This document shows positions 45,142 through 54,710 of a DNA stretch of 64,000 bases, one piece after another. The stretch covers positions 1,105,501-1,169,500 of the forward strand of contig NZ_CP096670.1 of the NCBI RefSeq assembly GCF_023238625.1. The letters are read 5' to 3'. A program made the position numbers and the translations under genes. A model generated the notes under the pieces. It had not been told where the DNA came from and ran no database searches. It was given only the letters and a program-made list of their open reading frames with translations. The stretch comes from Agarivorans sp. TSD2052. GTDB lineage: Bacteria; Pseudomonadota; Gammaproteobacteria; Enterobacterales; Celerinatantimonadaceae. The number at the start of each line of letters is the position of its first letter. The first letter of the stretch is position 1.

Positions 45142-45747
45142 ATGCTGAAGTACCAACACTTAGCCACAGAACTCAAAACAGGAGACTTGGTTTTTTTTTC
45201 AGGTAAAGGCTTTAGCAGTGACATCATTCGTTACGGCACCTTTAGCAAGTGGTCACATGTAGGCATGGTGTTACTACTTGACGATTACGATTTCGTCACC
45301 CTATGGGAAGCCGTTCCAATGACCGGCGAACGATGTTTATACAGTAAACAAATGAGTAACGGTGTGCAGGTGGTAGCCTTAGATGAAAAGATCAATCGGC
45401 ACTCGGGCAGTGTTTCGGTTCGCCAACTGTTAGGCGGGGAACTGACGGAAGCATCCTTAATTGAATTAATGCAATTGCTGGAAAATTTTCAAGGGCGCCA
45501 TTATGAGCAGAGCTTCTGGGAGTTAGCGCGTGCTGGCTGGCAGGGGCCATGGGGTGAGAATCAAGAAAACTTGGCTTCGTTATTTTGTAGTGAATTGGTG
45601 GCGGCGGCTTATCAAACGATGGGCCTATTGGTTGGCGGTAAACCTTCCAATGAATATACGCCAGCTGATTTTTCTGAAGATGAGCTTAAACACCTTAACA
45701 ACGGATTTTACCTGTCCAAAGAAATTGATTTGTTTTCTAGCGATTAA
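45142..45747 (+). CDS. YiiX-type permuted NlpC/P60 cysteine hydrolase
   Basis: The 201-residue cytoplasmic product matches the permuted papain-like YiiX/YaeF family. In this family the histidine precedes the cysteine: His in KWSHVGMVL (about residue 40) and Cys in LASLFCSELVAAAYQ (about residue 152). The opening LKTGDLVFFSGKGFSSDIIRYGT is characteristic. Relatives cut peptide or amide bonds, sometimes in cell-wall fragments or lipoproteins. No signal peptide is seen. The substrate is unknown. Confidence 0.8.
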   Translation: MLKYQHLATELKTGDLVFFSGKGFSSDIIRYGTFSKWSHVGMVLLLDDYDFVTLWEAVPMTGERCLYSKQMSNGVQVVALDEKINRHSGSVSVRQLLGGELTEASLIELMQLLENFQGRHYEQSFWELARAGWQGPWGENQENLASLFCSELVAAAYQTMGLLVGGKPSNEYTPADFSEDELKHLNNGFYLSKEIDLFSSD

Positions 45748-45750
45748 AAG

Positions 45751-45909
45751 GGCGCTTGGCTTTTAAATACAATCAGCGAGACAGTATATTAAGATCTTCG
45801 CCAAGCGCCTAAATGAGATTGATAGTGATGAATATGGGTTGGCGGTGGTGCCTTAGCTCTTAGTGTCAAGAGTGAGAACCGATTGGCTAATCCAAAGAGC
45901 CAAGGCACC
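45751..45909. repeat. Two consecutive long hairpins between convergent genes
   Basis: The first hairpin has perfect 10-bp arms GGCGCTTGGC (45751-45760) and GCCAAGCGCC (45800-45809). The second has 15-bp arms with one mismatch, GGTGCCTTAGCTCTT (45847-45861) and AAGAGCCAAGGCACC (45895-45909). The arms share related GGYGCYTTGGC-like sequence. They fill most of the space between the YiiX-type and outer-membrane-factor genes and have no good T-run. REP-like elements or 3'-end stabilising structures are possible. Confidence 0.6.
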
Positions 45910-45918
45910 GAAAAGGTG

Positions 45919-47391
45919 TTAATTAATGGTCCAGTCGCCCCCTAAGCTTTTATGTAAACCCACAATGATGTTGGCAGTTTGTAGCTTGGCTAACACTTGC
46001 GCATCTTCTAATAGGTTTTGCTGGCGCTGGGCATCGAGCACTGCTAAGTGATCAATCAAACCGGCACGGTATAGCGAGTTAGCTTTACTTAGTGCAATGT
46101 TTGCTTGCTGGCTAGCGTGGTCAATATTGACGGCAAATTCTTGGCTATTGCCGTAAGCCATTAGCATGGTTTCAACCTCAATAAACGCGGCGTTTACTGC
46201 TTGCTGGTAATGCAGCGCGCTATTATCAAAGCGCTGTTGCTGTATTTCTACCATTGCGTCATGACGACCACCATCAAACAATGTCCATTGCACGCCAACC
46301 GAAGCTAACCAAGCACCTGAATCAGCTTTGAATAAATCATCAAAGTTTTCTGCGCTTAAACCCGGTCCACCGGTTAAGAAAAACCGAGGGTAGTCTGACA
46401 CTACCGTTGCCGCTAACTCTTGATTTACTGCTGCCATCTCGCGCTCAGCAATGCTGATATCGGGACGTTGAGTCAGTAAATCCGACGGCAAACCCACCGG
46501 AATTAGGCCATTAAAGCTAGGCAGTTCGCTGTTGCCACTAAGCTGTTGGGTTAGCTGCGAAGGGCTTTGCCCTAGTACTAATGCCATGCGATGTAAGTGC
46601 ACATTTTCGGCACTGTTTAACTGCGGTAAGGCTGCTTGGCTAAGGGCCAAAGCACTTTGCGCTTTGGCAACATCTAATTCAGAACCATAACCGCTAGCAC
46701 TTAACGATTTAACTAACTTAAGTACGGTTTTTTGCTCGTTAATATTACGTTGGGCAATAACAATACGTTGCTGCGCACCGCGATACTGCAGGTAGTTATT
46801 AACTATCTCAGCAGTGACCAAAGTGTGCATACCTTGGTGGTATATTTCAGCTTGCTCACCACGAATTTCAGCGGCGCTTACTTGCTTGTTTATACGTCCA
46901 AATAAGTCCATTTCCCAGCTAACGTTAGCGCCAGCAAAGAAGCCGCCATTTTGCCGTTCCAGTAAATCAAGCTGACCACCTCCCAATGGGTTGTCGATGC
47001 CAAAAGCTGGACCAGTTAGCGGATCATTTTTACTTAACTGGTAGCTCGTGTAGCCGCCCCCTAAACTTACCGTTGGCACTTTAAACGAGGCAACGGCATT
47101 TCGGTAAGATTGAGCAGCCTGTACTCTATTGGCTGCCATCTTTATGTTTAGGTTTTGCTGCTGGGCTTGCTCAACCAAGCTATTCAATGTGCTGTCGTTA
47201 AACTGTAACCACCAGCCACTGGTTACCGTTTGTTGCGTACTTAGCTGCTCAGTTTGCGCTGAGTATGCGGCGTCCATATCTGGATTTGGCGCTTGATAAT
47301 CAGGCCCCATTGAGCAGCCTGTAACAAATACCGACACGAGTAACAGCGTTGCTTTGCTGGGTTTAAAAGTAAAAGGTTTAGTTGTTTTCAT
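45919..47391 (-). CDS. RND efflux outer-membrane channel lipoprotein (NodT/OprM family)
   Basis: The 490-residue product is an outer-membrane factor of a tripartite efflux system. It starts with a signal ending in lipobox VTGC, followed by SMGPDYQAPNPD, the typical opening of OprM/NodT lipoproteins. Two long helical-hairpin repeats follow (QQNLNIKMAANRVQAAQSYR; AKAQSALALSQAALPQ), with LLTQRPDISIAEREM. It is the last gene of the operon and its start overlaps the pump gene by 14 bases, so translation is coupled. Strong assignment; the transported drug is unknown. Confidence 0.94.
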   Translation of the reverse strand: MKTTKPFTFKPSKATLLLVSVFVTGCSMGPDYQAPNPDMDAAYSAQTEQLSTQQTVTSGWWLQFNDSTLNSLVEQAQQQNLNIKMAANRVQAAQSYRNAVASFKVPTVSLGGGYTSYQLSKNDPLTGPAFGIDNPLGGGQLDLLERQNGGFFAGANVSWEMDLFGRINKQVSAAEIRGEQAEIYHQGMHTLVTAEIVNNYLQYRGAQQRIVIAQRNINEQKTVLKLVKSLSASGYGSELDVAKAQSALALSQAALPQLNSAENVHLHRMALVLGQSPSQLTQQLSGNSELPSFNGLIPVGLPSDLLTQRPDISIAEREMAAVNQELAATVVSDYPRFFLTGGPGLSAENFDDLFKADSGAWLASVGVQWTLFDGGRHDAMVEIQQQRFDNSALHYQQAVNAAFIEVETMLMAYGNSQEFAVNIDHASQQANIALSKANSLYRAGLIDHLAVLDAQRQQNLLEDAQVLAKLQTANIIVGLHKSLGGDWTIN

Positions 47392-50300
47392 GGCTAAGCT
47401 CCACAGATGGTTCAGCTTCAGGCTCAGGTTGGCTTTGTTCTTCGTTACGGTAAAAGATCCGATACCAAGCAGGCATAATAACTAGCGACAGGAAGGTGGC
47501 GACGACTAACCCACCTATAATAATGGCTGCCATTTGGTCGAATAAGCGGTCGGTAAGTAGCGGCACCATACCTAATACGGTGGTTAGCGCGCCCATAGAG
47601 ATAGCCATAGTACGGTTAATCGTAGATTCGATAATGGCATCGTTAATACTACGACCTTGCTTACGCTCCAGTTCAATTTGGTCTATGAGTACAATACCGT
47701 TTTTAATAATCATTCCCGATAAAGCCACTGCGCCGGTTAAGCCCATAAAACCAAAGGGCTTATCAAATAAGAACAGGGTCCAGGCACAACCAATAGAGGC
47801 TAAAGGCAGGGTGACGAGAATAATAGCGGGCTGTTTAAGACCATTAAACAAAGCCACCATAATAATCACCATAATGATGACAGCTTTCGGAATTTGGCTA
47901 ATGGTATCGTCTAGCGCGCGTTTTTCGTCGTAGTATTCGCCGCCCCATTCAAAGCTGTAGCCGTGAGGTAATTCTATGGCTAAAATTTGCTCCGCTATCT
48001 CTTTACGCACATCTGATGGCGTGGCACCAAATACTGCGGCTTGTGCGGTGATAATAGGCACGCGGTTTCTGCGCCAAATTAGGCTTTGTTCTTCGCGGGT
48101 TTCAAAACCGTCAATCACTTGGCTAAGGGGTACGCTATGTAAACCAAGTAGTGAGCGCACTGGCAAATTGTTTAAATGCGCAATATCGGTGTTAGTGCTT
48201 TGTAATTTAATCGGCAAGGTTTCATCACCTTGGCGCAGCGCACCTACTACAACGCCACTAGAGGCACGTTGAATAGCCAATGCAACATCGCTACGGTTAA
48301 TACCCGCACGGCGCATTTTGTCTTGATTCATTAACGGCACTAACTGTTTGCTAGTTTGGCGCCAATCGTCACGAACATACTTAGTATTGGGGTGAGCGTT
48401 GTAAATGGCTTGCGCTTGCTCAGACAGCTGCTGTAATACCTTTGGATCTGGGCCGCTAAAGCGGGCTTCAAGGGCAAATTTATCTTTGGTCGCTAGTTTT
48501 AGATTTCTAAAGCGTGGCTCTGCATTGGGGTATTGTTGCATTAACCAGCGATCACCGCGTTCCACTAAGCTGTCAATAGATTCAAAGTCACGGGTATTGA
48601 TGAGTATTTGCCCATAGCTACTATCATAAGGTTCTGGCTCAACGGTAACCGAGAATCGCGGGGCACTGGCACCAATGTAACTAGAGATGCTGGTCACTTC
48701 TGGCTGTTCTAGTAACCACTTTTCAATTGCTAGCATATCGCGAGAAACAATCTCAGTTTGCCCACCATTGGGTAGCCAATAATCGAGAAATACAATCGGG
48801 CGGTCAGAGCCTGGCATAAAGTTAATGGCAATTTTTGGCACTATTAACGCGGTAACTAACAGCGCTGGAATCACTAAGGCAATAGCGCTAAACGGTTTTG
48901 CCACTACCCACGTTAATACTCGGCGAGACATTTTTACTAACTTCGACTCTGCTTGTTCTGTTTGTGTTGGGTCTACTTTAATAAATGTCCAGCACATGAG
49001 TGGCGTTAAGGTCATGGCAATTAGCCACGAAAGCAATAGTGAGCTACACAATATTTGGAATACCGACCCCGCAAATTCTGCGGCGTCAGTTTGGGATAAT
49101 AATACCGGCGTTGCGCCCGCAATAGCGATGACGGTAGCAGCCAACAAAGGCACAGCGGTTTCTTTTACGCTGCTGGTGGCGGCTTGAAAACGGTCGATAC
49201 CTTGAGCAAGTTTAGCTTTAAACATATCGGTAATGACGATGGCGTTATCTACCAGCATGCCTAAGGCCAAAATAAATGAGCCTACCGATACGCGTTGTAA
49301 ATCAATCCCAGCCAAGAGCATGTAAATTAGAGTAATAAGTAGCGTAACCAGCAAGCTAGAGCCAACAATGGCCGCGCTACGTAAACCCATAAAGATCCAC
49401 AAAACTGCGACGACAATAACAATACTCTCAACCAGGTTGCTCACAAAGTTATTGATAGATTTTTTTACTTCGTCAGGTTGAAAAGCAATTGTGCCTATTT
49501 CACTGCCAATGGGTAGTTCACTGGTGTAGTCATTTAATACTTGTTTTAAGGTATCGCCTAAGGCGACTACGTTGATACCGTCAACTGGGCTTACTGCAAT
49601 GGTAACTGCTGGTTGTCCGTTAAAGCGGCTTTGCGATAGCGCGGGTGTTTGGTAGTCCAAGTAAATGTCGGCGATGTCACCCAAGCGGATTAAGCCACTA
49701 CCTACATTGGCTACACCAGTTTTAATCAGTAAGTTTTTAATGTCATTAACATTGCTGAATGTACCGTTTTGGCTCACTCGAATGCGTTCTTCACCCACTT
49801 TAAAACTGCCTGAATCAAGCACCATGTTTTGGGTAGTAAGCTGGTTAAACACCTGTAGGCTAGAAAGGTTGTTTTCGGCTAAACGTTCGTTTGGTAAGTC
49901 GATAGTAACGATTTGTTGTGGCAGACCGTGTAGCTCAACTTTTTTAATGCCGTCGACAGCTTTTAGTCGGCGTTGTAGTTCTTTAGCTTGCTGCTTAAGC
50001 TCGGCGGGTTCTACCCCTTCGCCGTAAACCGCAAACAACATACCGTACACTTCAGAGAACTCGTCTTGCACGATGCTAATTTGCGCAGTGGCAGGGAGAT
50101 CTAATTTTACGTCGTTTACTTTACGGCGCAGTAAGTCCCATTGCTGGGGCAGCTCTTCTGATGCGGTGTTTTCTTTTAGATCGACAAAGATCATCGAGCT
50201 ACCAGGGCGAGATAAGCTGCGTAGTTTCCACACCGCGCCCATTTCTTGTAAACGGGTTTCAATTTTGTCGGTAACTTGTTGTTCCACTTCTTGCGCCGAG

Positions 50301-50461
50301 GCCCCCGGGTAAAGGGTAACGACAACAGCACTTTTTACGGTGAAAGACGGGTCTTCTAGTTTGCCTAAACCAATGTAAGAGCCTATACCAGCAATAATGC
50401 AAAGCACGGTAAAGAAGCACACAAAAGTGCGTTGCCTAATAGCAAATTCAGCTAAATTCAT
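47378..50461 (-). CDS. RND-family efflux pump inner-membrane subunit
   Basis: The 1027-residue product has the AcrB-type plan: twelve membrane helices and two large periplasmic loops. The N-terminus NLAEFAIRQRTFVCFFTVL is followed by LYPGASAQEVEQQVTDKIE. Helix 4 reads ALGMLVDNAIVITD, with one aspartate where AcrB has two, a pattern I recall from TriC-like pumps. The C-terminal half shows GLTGAVALSGMIIKNGIVLIDQIE. Proton-driven export of hydrophobic compounds is likely. The pump lies between its adaptor (one base upstream) and its channel (14-base overlap). Confidence 0.95.
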   Translation of the reverse strand: MNLAEFAIRQRTFVCFFTVLCIIAGIGSYIGLGKLEDPSFTVKSAVVVTLYPGASAQEVEQQVTDKIETRLQEMGAVWKLRSLSRPGSSMIFVDLKENTASEELPQQWDLLRRKVNDVKLDLPATAQISIVQDEFSEVYGMLFAVYGEGVEPAELKQQAKELQRRLKAVDGIKKVELHGLPQQIVTIDLPNERLAENNLSSLQVFNQLTTQNMVLDSGSFKVGEERIRVSQNGTFSNVNDIKNLLIKTGVANVGSGLIRLGDIADIYLDYQTPALSQSRFNGQPAVTIAVSPVDGINVVALGDTLKQVLNDYTSELPIGSEIGTIAFQPDEVKKSINNFVSNLVESIVIVVAVLWIFMGLRSAAIVGSSLLVTLLITLIYMLLAGIDLQRVSVGSFILALGMLVDNAIVITDMFKAKLAQGIDRFQAATSSVKETAVPLLAATVIAIAGATPVLLSQTDAAEFAGSVFQILCSSLLLSWLIAMTLTPLMCWTFIKVDPTQTEQAESKLVKMSRRVLTWVVAKPFSAIALVIPALLVTALIVPKIAINFMPGSDRPIVFLDYWLPNGGQTEIVSRDMLAIEKWLLEQPEVTSISSYIGASAPRFSVTVEPEPYDSSYGQILINTRDFESIDSLVERGDRWLMQQYPNAEPRFRNLKLATKDKFALEARFSGPDPKVLQQLSEQAQAIYNAHPNTKYVRDDWRQTSKQLVPLMNQDKMRRAGINRSDVALAIQRASSGVVVGALRQGDETLPIKLQSTNTDIAHLNNLPVRSLLGLHSVPLSQVIDGFETREEQSLIWRRNRVPIITAQAAVFGATPSDVRKEIAEQILAIELPHGYSFEWGGEYYDEKRALDDTISQIPKAVIIMVIIMVALFNGLKQPAIILVTLPLASIGCAWTLFLFDKPFGFMGLTGAVALSGMIIKNGIVLIDQIELERKQGRSINDAIIESTINRTMAISMGALTTVLGMVPLLTDRLFDQMAAIIIGGLVVATFLSLVIMPAWYRIFYRNEEQSQPEPEAEPSVELSHENN

Positions 50462-50462
50462 C

Positions 50463-51545
50463 TTAAGCCCCCTTCACTTCAAGCAATTTACCTACCTGTT
50501 GTCCGTGTTTAAGGTAATGGCTTCCTGCCACAATGATTTTGTCTTGTTGGCGTAAATCGCCTGATACACATACTTGTTGCTGGGTTTGATTAACAATTTC
50601 TACGGGTACACTTTTAACTTGCTGTTGCTCAACACGGTATACTTGGGCTCTAGAGCCATCCAGTAATAAAGCTGAATGAGGCAAGCAGTAGCGGGTTTGT
50701 TGAGAGGCATCTTGAGCCAATGATAAGTGAATGGACTTACCTGGGTAAATGTCTTTAGCCGCTTGCTTTAGCGTGAAGGTTACGGTGTAGGTTTGCTTGA
50801 CTAAATCTGGCACGGTGGCAATTTCAGTTAGCTCTACTGGTAAGGCTTGCTCTTGGTTATGCCAAGTGATTTGCGCATTCTGGCCAAGTTTAAAGCTGGC
50901 AATTTGATTCTCTGGTACATCAATAACCGCTTCTAGTTGCTCTGGCTTATGCAGTGTAAATACGCGAAGCGCTGGTACCGCTTGTTCAAAGTCTTCCACA
51001 AATCGCTGAGCGATTACACCATCAAATGGGGCGTGAAGTTCGGTATAACGCAGGGCGTCTTTAGCGCGTTGAATATTTTGGTTTACTACTTCTACCATAG
51101 CGTCAGCACGTTGCTTACCGCTTAAGGCGCGGTTTAAGTTTACCGGAGCAATGGCGTTGTCTCTGGTGGCTTGTTCTACACGCTGGTACTCATTGTATGC
51201 CAAGGTTTGCGCAGCAGTCGCTTCGGCGAGTTTTGCCTGTAGCTCCAGTAAGCTTACTTGATAGTCATGTGGGTCTAGGCGGGCGAGTAGTTGGCCTTTA
51301 GTTACCGATTCGCCGCTAGAAACCAGCACTTCTTCTATTGTGCCCGGCACACGAAAGGCCAATTTAGAACTGGTGCTAGAGCTTAACACTCCACTGTAGT
51401 GTTGATTTTCCAGCTGGGTAGCAGCAGTTAGGCTAATGACTTTAACCGGACGTACCTTGGTGTGAATGGTTTCTGCTGGTTGTTCGTTACTACAGGCGCT
51501 AAGTAATGTTGCGCTTAACGCTATAGCGATATAGGAGTGTTTCAT
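50463..51545 (-). CDS. RND efflux periplasmic adaptor lipoprotein (MFP)
   Basis: The 360-residue product is the membrane-fusion protein that joins the RND pump and outer-membrane channel. A signal ending in LSAC anchors it to the inner membrane. The biotinyl-lipoyl halves are visible as RVPGTIEEVLVSSGESVTKGQLLARLDPHDY and RYTELHAPFDGVIAQR, separated by a helical hairpin. A beta-barrel domain follows. It is the first structural gene of the operon and the GGGGG of its tail serves the pump's start codon. Confidence 0.94.
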   Translation of the reverse strand: MKHSYIAIALSATLLSACSNEQPAETIHTKVRPVKVISLTAATQLENQHYSGVLSSSTSSKLAFRVPGTIEEVLVSSGESVTKGQLLARLDPHDYQVSLLELQAKLAEATAAQTLAYNEYQRVEQATRDNAIAPVNLNRALSGKQRADAMVEVVNQNIQRAKDALRYTELHAPFDGVIAQRFVEDFEQAVPALRVFTLHKPEQLEAVIDVPENQIASFKLGQNAQITWHNQEQALPVELTEIATVPDLVKQTYTVTFTLKQAAKDIYPGKSIHLSLAQDASQQTRYCLPHSALLLDGSRAQVYRVEQQQVKSVPVEIVNQTQQQVCVSGDLRQQDKIIVAGSHYLKHGQQVGKLLEVKGA

Positions 51546-51646
51546 AGCTTGCCCCGAAAGATAAATTTAGAGCGTGCATAGTAAACACTTTAATTGTGGC
51601 TATCTGCTAGCGAAAGAGAACATATGTGTCACGAATTTCATGACAA

Positions 51647-52528
51647 TTAGATGTAGGTTGGGATCCGCGAAATAATATGCTCTAGGAGTAAACGCGCAGC
51701 ATGCGTTAAACCATTACGGCTTGGATAAACCATCCAAGCGTCTTCGGCGGGTGATAAATATTCTGGCATTAAGTGACATACGCTACCATTTTCGAGCATC
51801 GGGTAAGCCAAAATATAGGGCAGTAAGGCTATGCCTAAATCGGCTTCTACCGCTTGAGCAATATGGGTATAGTTATTACTAATGTGGTGATGGTTTACTT
51901 CAATATCTTGATTAGAGAATTGCCAACGATTTTCTAATTTTTGGTCGTGACGACGATATACAATGCAACTGTGCTGTAATAAGTCTTGCGGTGTTTTGGG
52001 GGTACTGTGGGCTTTTAGGTAAGCGGGGCTAGCTACCACTATTTTATTAAATCCGCCGAGTTTTCGAGCGACAAAGCTTGAGTCGGTTAAATCGCCAATA
52101 TACATCGCCATATCAAGCCCATGCTCAAACAACCCTTGATAGCTTTCGTTAGAATAACGTACTTCAATATCAATATCGGGGTAGAGCTTTTTAAATGATT
52201 TAGTTATGTCGATAAGATAATAATCACTCCCTACATTTACTCCCACCTTGACCTGACCTGTGGGTGTAGATGTATGGCTTTGTAAGGCGCTGTTTGCGTC
52301 TATTAAGCGACGCATTATGTCTTGCACGCTTTCGTAGTATTGCTGGCCTTGATTGGTTAAGTTTAACTTACGGGTAGTGCGTACGAATAAACGGGTATTA
52401 AGGCTCTGTTCTAACTCGTTAATACGCCGACTTACGTTGGCGCGAGGCAAGTCTAATGAGTGAGCAGCGGCGCTAAAACTACCTGATTCAACCACTTTGA
52501 TAAATAACGACAAGTCTTCAACACGCAT
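51647..52528 (-). CDS. LysR-family regulator upstream of the RND operon
   Basis: The 293-residue product has the helix-turn-helix LFIKVVESGSFSAAAHSLDLPRANVSRRINELEQ and a CrgA-like effector domain (GQVKVGVNVGSDYYLIDI). It is in the same orientation as the efflux operon and 101 bases before it, so it may control that operon and could be read through into it. GGAGACAATGAGATT precedes the ATG. The ligand is unknown. Confidence 0.87.
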   Translation of the reverse strand: MRVEDLSLFIKVVESGSFSAAAHSLDLPRANVSRRINELEQSLNTRLFVRTTRKLNLTNQGQQYYESVQDIMRRLIDANSALQSHTSTPTGQVKVGVNVGSDYYLIDITKSFKKLYPDIDIEVRYSNESYQGLFEHGLDMAMYIGDLTDSSFVARKLGGFNKIVVASPAYLKAHSTPKTPQDLLQHSCIVYRRHDQKLENRWQFSNQDIEVNHHHISNNYTHIAQAVEADLGIALLPYILAYPMLENGSVCHLMPEYLSPAEDAWMVYPSRNGLTHAARLLLEHIISRIPTYI

Positions 52529-52642
52529 AATCTCATTGTCTCCAAATTAGATACAAACTAGCTGCAGCCTAACAACATTTCTCACCAATTCAAGTGTTAG
52601 CAGCTGATTGGAGGGAATGAATCATTGCCGAGTTTTGATGAG

Positions 52643-52671
52643 GGAAAACAACCTACCGATGTTTCGGTAGG
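52643..52671 (-). terminator. Rho-independent terminator of the MMPL-LolA-OMP operon
   Basis: A perfect 8-bp stem CCTACCGA/TCGGTAGG (52652-52659 and 52664-52671) with a TGTT tetraloop is followed on the minus strand by TTGTTTTCC. Confidence 0.75.
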
Positions 52672-52701
52672 AAATGATTCCCACGGAGGCCTACTATGAA
52701 C

Positions 52702-53892
52702 TTAGAAAAAGTAGGCCATGTTTACTTGTACAAAGCTGTCTTTGCTAAAGGCATAAGTGGGGTCGGCGAGATCATCGGCGTCGATGTACCAAAGATCGAG
52801 TTCGCCCTTCCAGTTTTCGCCAAAACGTCGGCTGGCTTCTAGGGTGACTACATTGGTGTCGTAGTCTAAATCGATAGCGCCACCTAGTAAAAACTCGGTA
52901 CTTTGGGCGTCGTTTAATACCCAGCGAGCGCCTAGGTAGAGGTCGTTTTGAAAGGTGGATGTGGCCTCTTTACCGTCGCTGTTCCAGTTATATTCGGTGA
53001 GTAAACCTAAATCGGCACTGCTGTTAAATAGCCCTACAAGGGTATATTCGTAACCGCCTACTGCTGCGCTATAGCTGTTGCTTGAGGTATTGCGATATAA
53101 ACCTTCAAACTTCCATAACCAATCACCTAAGGTAGCTTGTAAATCTACGCCGAGCTGATCCATTTGCTCGTAGTAGGGGGTAAGCTGGGTGCCGTTTTGG
53201 CTAGGTATTAACAAGGGGTCACGGTTGGTCCCTCTAAAATATGCGGTACCTACATCCCAATCGCCAAAGGTTTGTGCCCAGCGCGCGGCAACATCTACAT
53301 GTTTATTCCCCGCGCCCGATTCATATTTAGCATTGTCTTGGTCTACCGGTAAAGGCGGGCGAAAACGGCCGTCTACCCCCGCAAATGTGCGCTCTCTAAA
53401 CCCTGGCAAAATAAAAATATCCCAAATACCCGAGTCTTGATAAGTATTAAAGTGCAGCATGGTTTGGCCGAGTTTTTCGTCGCCGTCGGGCGATTCAATA
53501 AAGTCAGTTTGGTTAATTACATCGACTAAATGCTGGGTTTCGGTTACGCCCCAAAACACCTTAGCAATACCTATTTCTAGTTCAAACTCGTCGGCTAGAT
53601 GAAGCCACTTTAATTCGCGAATATCGGCATGGCTACGCTCACTGTCCATAGAGTCGGCGCGGGCAAATGGCGTAAACGTAATGCTGTCGATGCCGTCATT
53701 CCACTCCCAATATAGCTCTGGTTCTACGCTAATAGAGCCCTGATGCTGTTGGTGTTGGTTAGGAAATGCGCCTTCTTCAAAAAAGCCGCGGTACTGCGCG
53801 GCAATGTTACCGCGCAGCTCCATGGCGTTACTGCTAAAACTGGCCAGCGCTAGGGTGCTAGCGAGGCTAAGAATTCGATAAGCTGGCTTCAT
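52702..53892 (-). CDS. Outer-membrane beta-barrel protein of an MMPL export locus
   Basis: The 396-residue product has a signal peptide (cleavage near SNA-ME, residue ~23) and an alternating beta-strand pattern throughout. It ends in the aromatic QVNMAYFF expected of a barrel recognised by the Bam complex. The sequence resembles DUF1302-like or porin-type outer-membrane proteins that accompany MMPL transporters, though I cannot name the family firmly. Its ATG shares one base with the stop of the LolA-like gene (TAATGA), so the two are translationally coupled. It is the last gene of the operon. Confidence 0.75.
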   Translation of the reverse strand: MKPAYRILSLASTLALASFSSNAMELRGNIAAQYRGFFEEGAFPNQHQQHQGSISVEPELYWEWNDGIDSITFTPFARADSMDSERSHADIRELKWLHLADEFELEIGIAKVFWGVTETQHLVDVINQTDFIESPDGDEKLGQTMLHFNTYQDSGIWDIFILPGFRERTFAGVDGRFRPPLPVDQDNAKYESGAGNKHVDVAARWAQTFGDWDVGTAYFRGTNRDPLLIPSQNGTQLTPYYEQMDQLGVDLQATLGDWLWKFEGLYRNTSSNSYSAAVGGYEYTLVGLFNSSADLGLLTEYNWNSDGKEATSTFQNDLYLGARWVLNDAQSTEFLLGGAIDLDYDTNVVTLEASRRFGENWKGELDLWYIDADDLADPTYAFSKDSFVQVNMAYFF

Positions 53893-54710
53893 TAGCGTGC
53901 TCGCTTAAGCTTGTTTTTGTTAAAGGCTGCCTCGCTTACGCCCGTTTTAAATTGATAATTGTTCCAAAACATCTCGGTCTTTTTATCGGTTTGGTGATTC
54001 ACCATTAGCATTTTAGACGGACGCCAATGTTTGTCGGCATACACTTGGTAATCACTCATGGTGAGGGTTTTAAGTAGCTGCCCTTTACGGTCGTAAAACT
54101 CTACTTTATGTACGCGGTAGGCTTCTTTGTCCATCCAGGTTATTTGTTTGGTATAACCGGAATATTTGTCTACAGGCACATTTTCTATTACGTAGCTGTC
54201 TTGGCCTGCTATGGTTTCGTCACGCAGGTAGGTATAGGTGTATTTTTCTACTTCAAATGAGCTTAGGTCTTCAAAGGCAAATTCGCTGCCCATGTAAGGC
54301 CCCGATTTATTACGAGAGCCAATGCGTTTTACCCTTTTTAAGGCCGGTAAGTATAACCACTGTTCGTCGGGTTCTAGCGCGTGAGAAAAGCTTAAAAAGG
54401 CGGTGCCTTTTACGTCTGCTGGGTGGTCGAACACACTTAATGCTTTGTCGCCATCACCGTCTACTTCTAGCGATTGAATGCGAATAGAGCGCGTGCTGGT
54501 ATCCCCTTGGGCGTTGTATAGCACCATTTCTGTTTCGGCTTTCGAATCAACCCAGCCTAAATCAAAGGCTTTTCGTTCTTGGGCTATCCGTAGGCCTTTT
54601 TCCGCTGGGCTTTCGGCTAACACTTGCTGCGGTAGCAACAGGCTTAACGCTAGAATGAGTGTTCTGTTTATCCACATGTTAGGCGGTTTTTTGTTGAAGT
54701 GCTGCTGCAT
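53892..54710 (-). CDS. LolA-like outer-membrane lipoprotein-sorting family protein
   Basis: The 272-residue product has a signal region (residues ~12-33, cleavage near LAE-SP) followed by a LolA-like half-barrel domain of the type found with RND/MMPL transporters. Typical stretches are EQWLYLPALKRVKRIGSRNKSGPYMGSEFAFEDLS and YTKQITWMDKEAYRVHKVEFYDRKGQLLKT. I set the start at 54710 because GGGAG precedes it; it overlaps the end of the MMPL gene by 32 bases. A role as a periplasmic carrier of a hydrophobic cargo between transporter and outer membrane is inferred. Confidence 0.82.
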   Translation of the reverse strand: MQQHFNKKPPNMWINRTLILALSLLLPQQVLAESPAEKGLRIAQERKAFDLGWVDSKAETEMVLYNAQGDTSTRSIRIQSLEVDGDGDKALSVFDHPADVKGTAFLSFSHALEPDEQWLYLPALKRVKRIGSRNKSGPYMGSEFAFEDLSSFEVEKYTYTYLRDETIAGQDSYVIENVPVDKYSGYTKQITWMDKEAYRVHKVEFYDRKGQLLKTLTMSDYQVYADKHWRPSKMLMVNHQTDKKTEMFWNNYQFKTGVSEAAFNKNKLKRAR

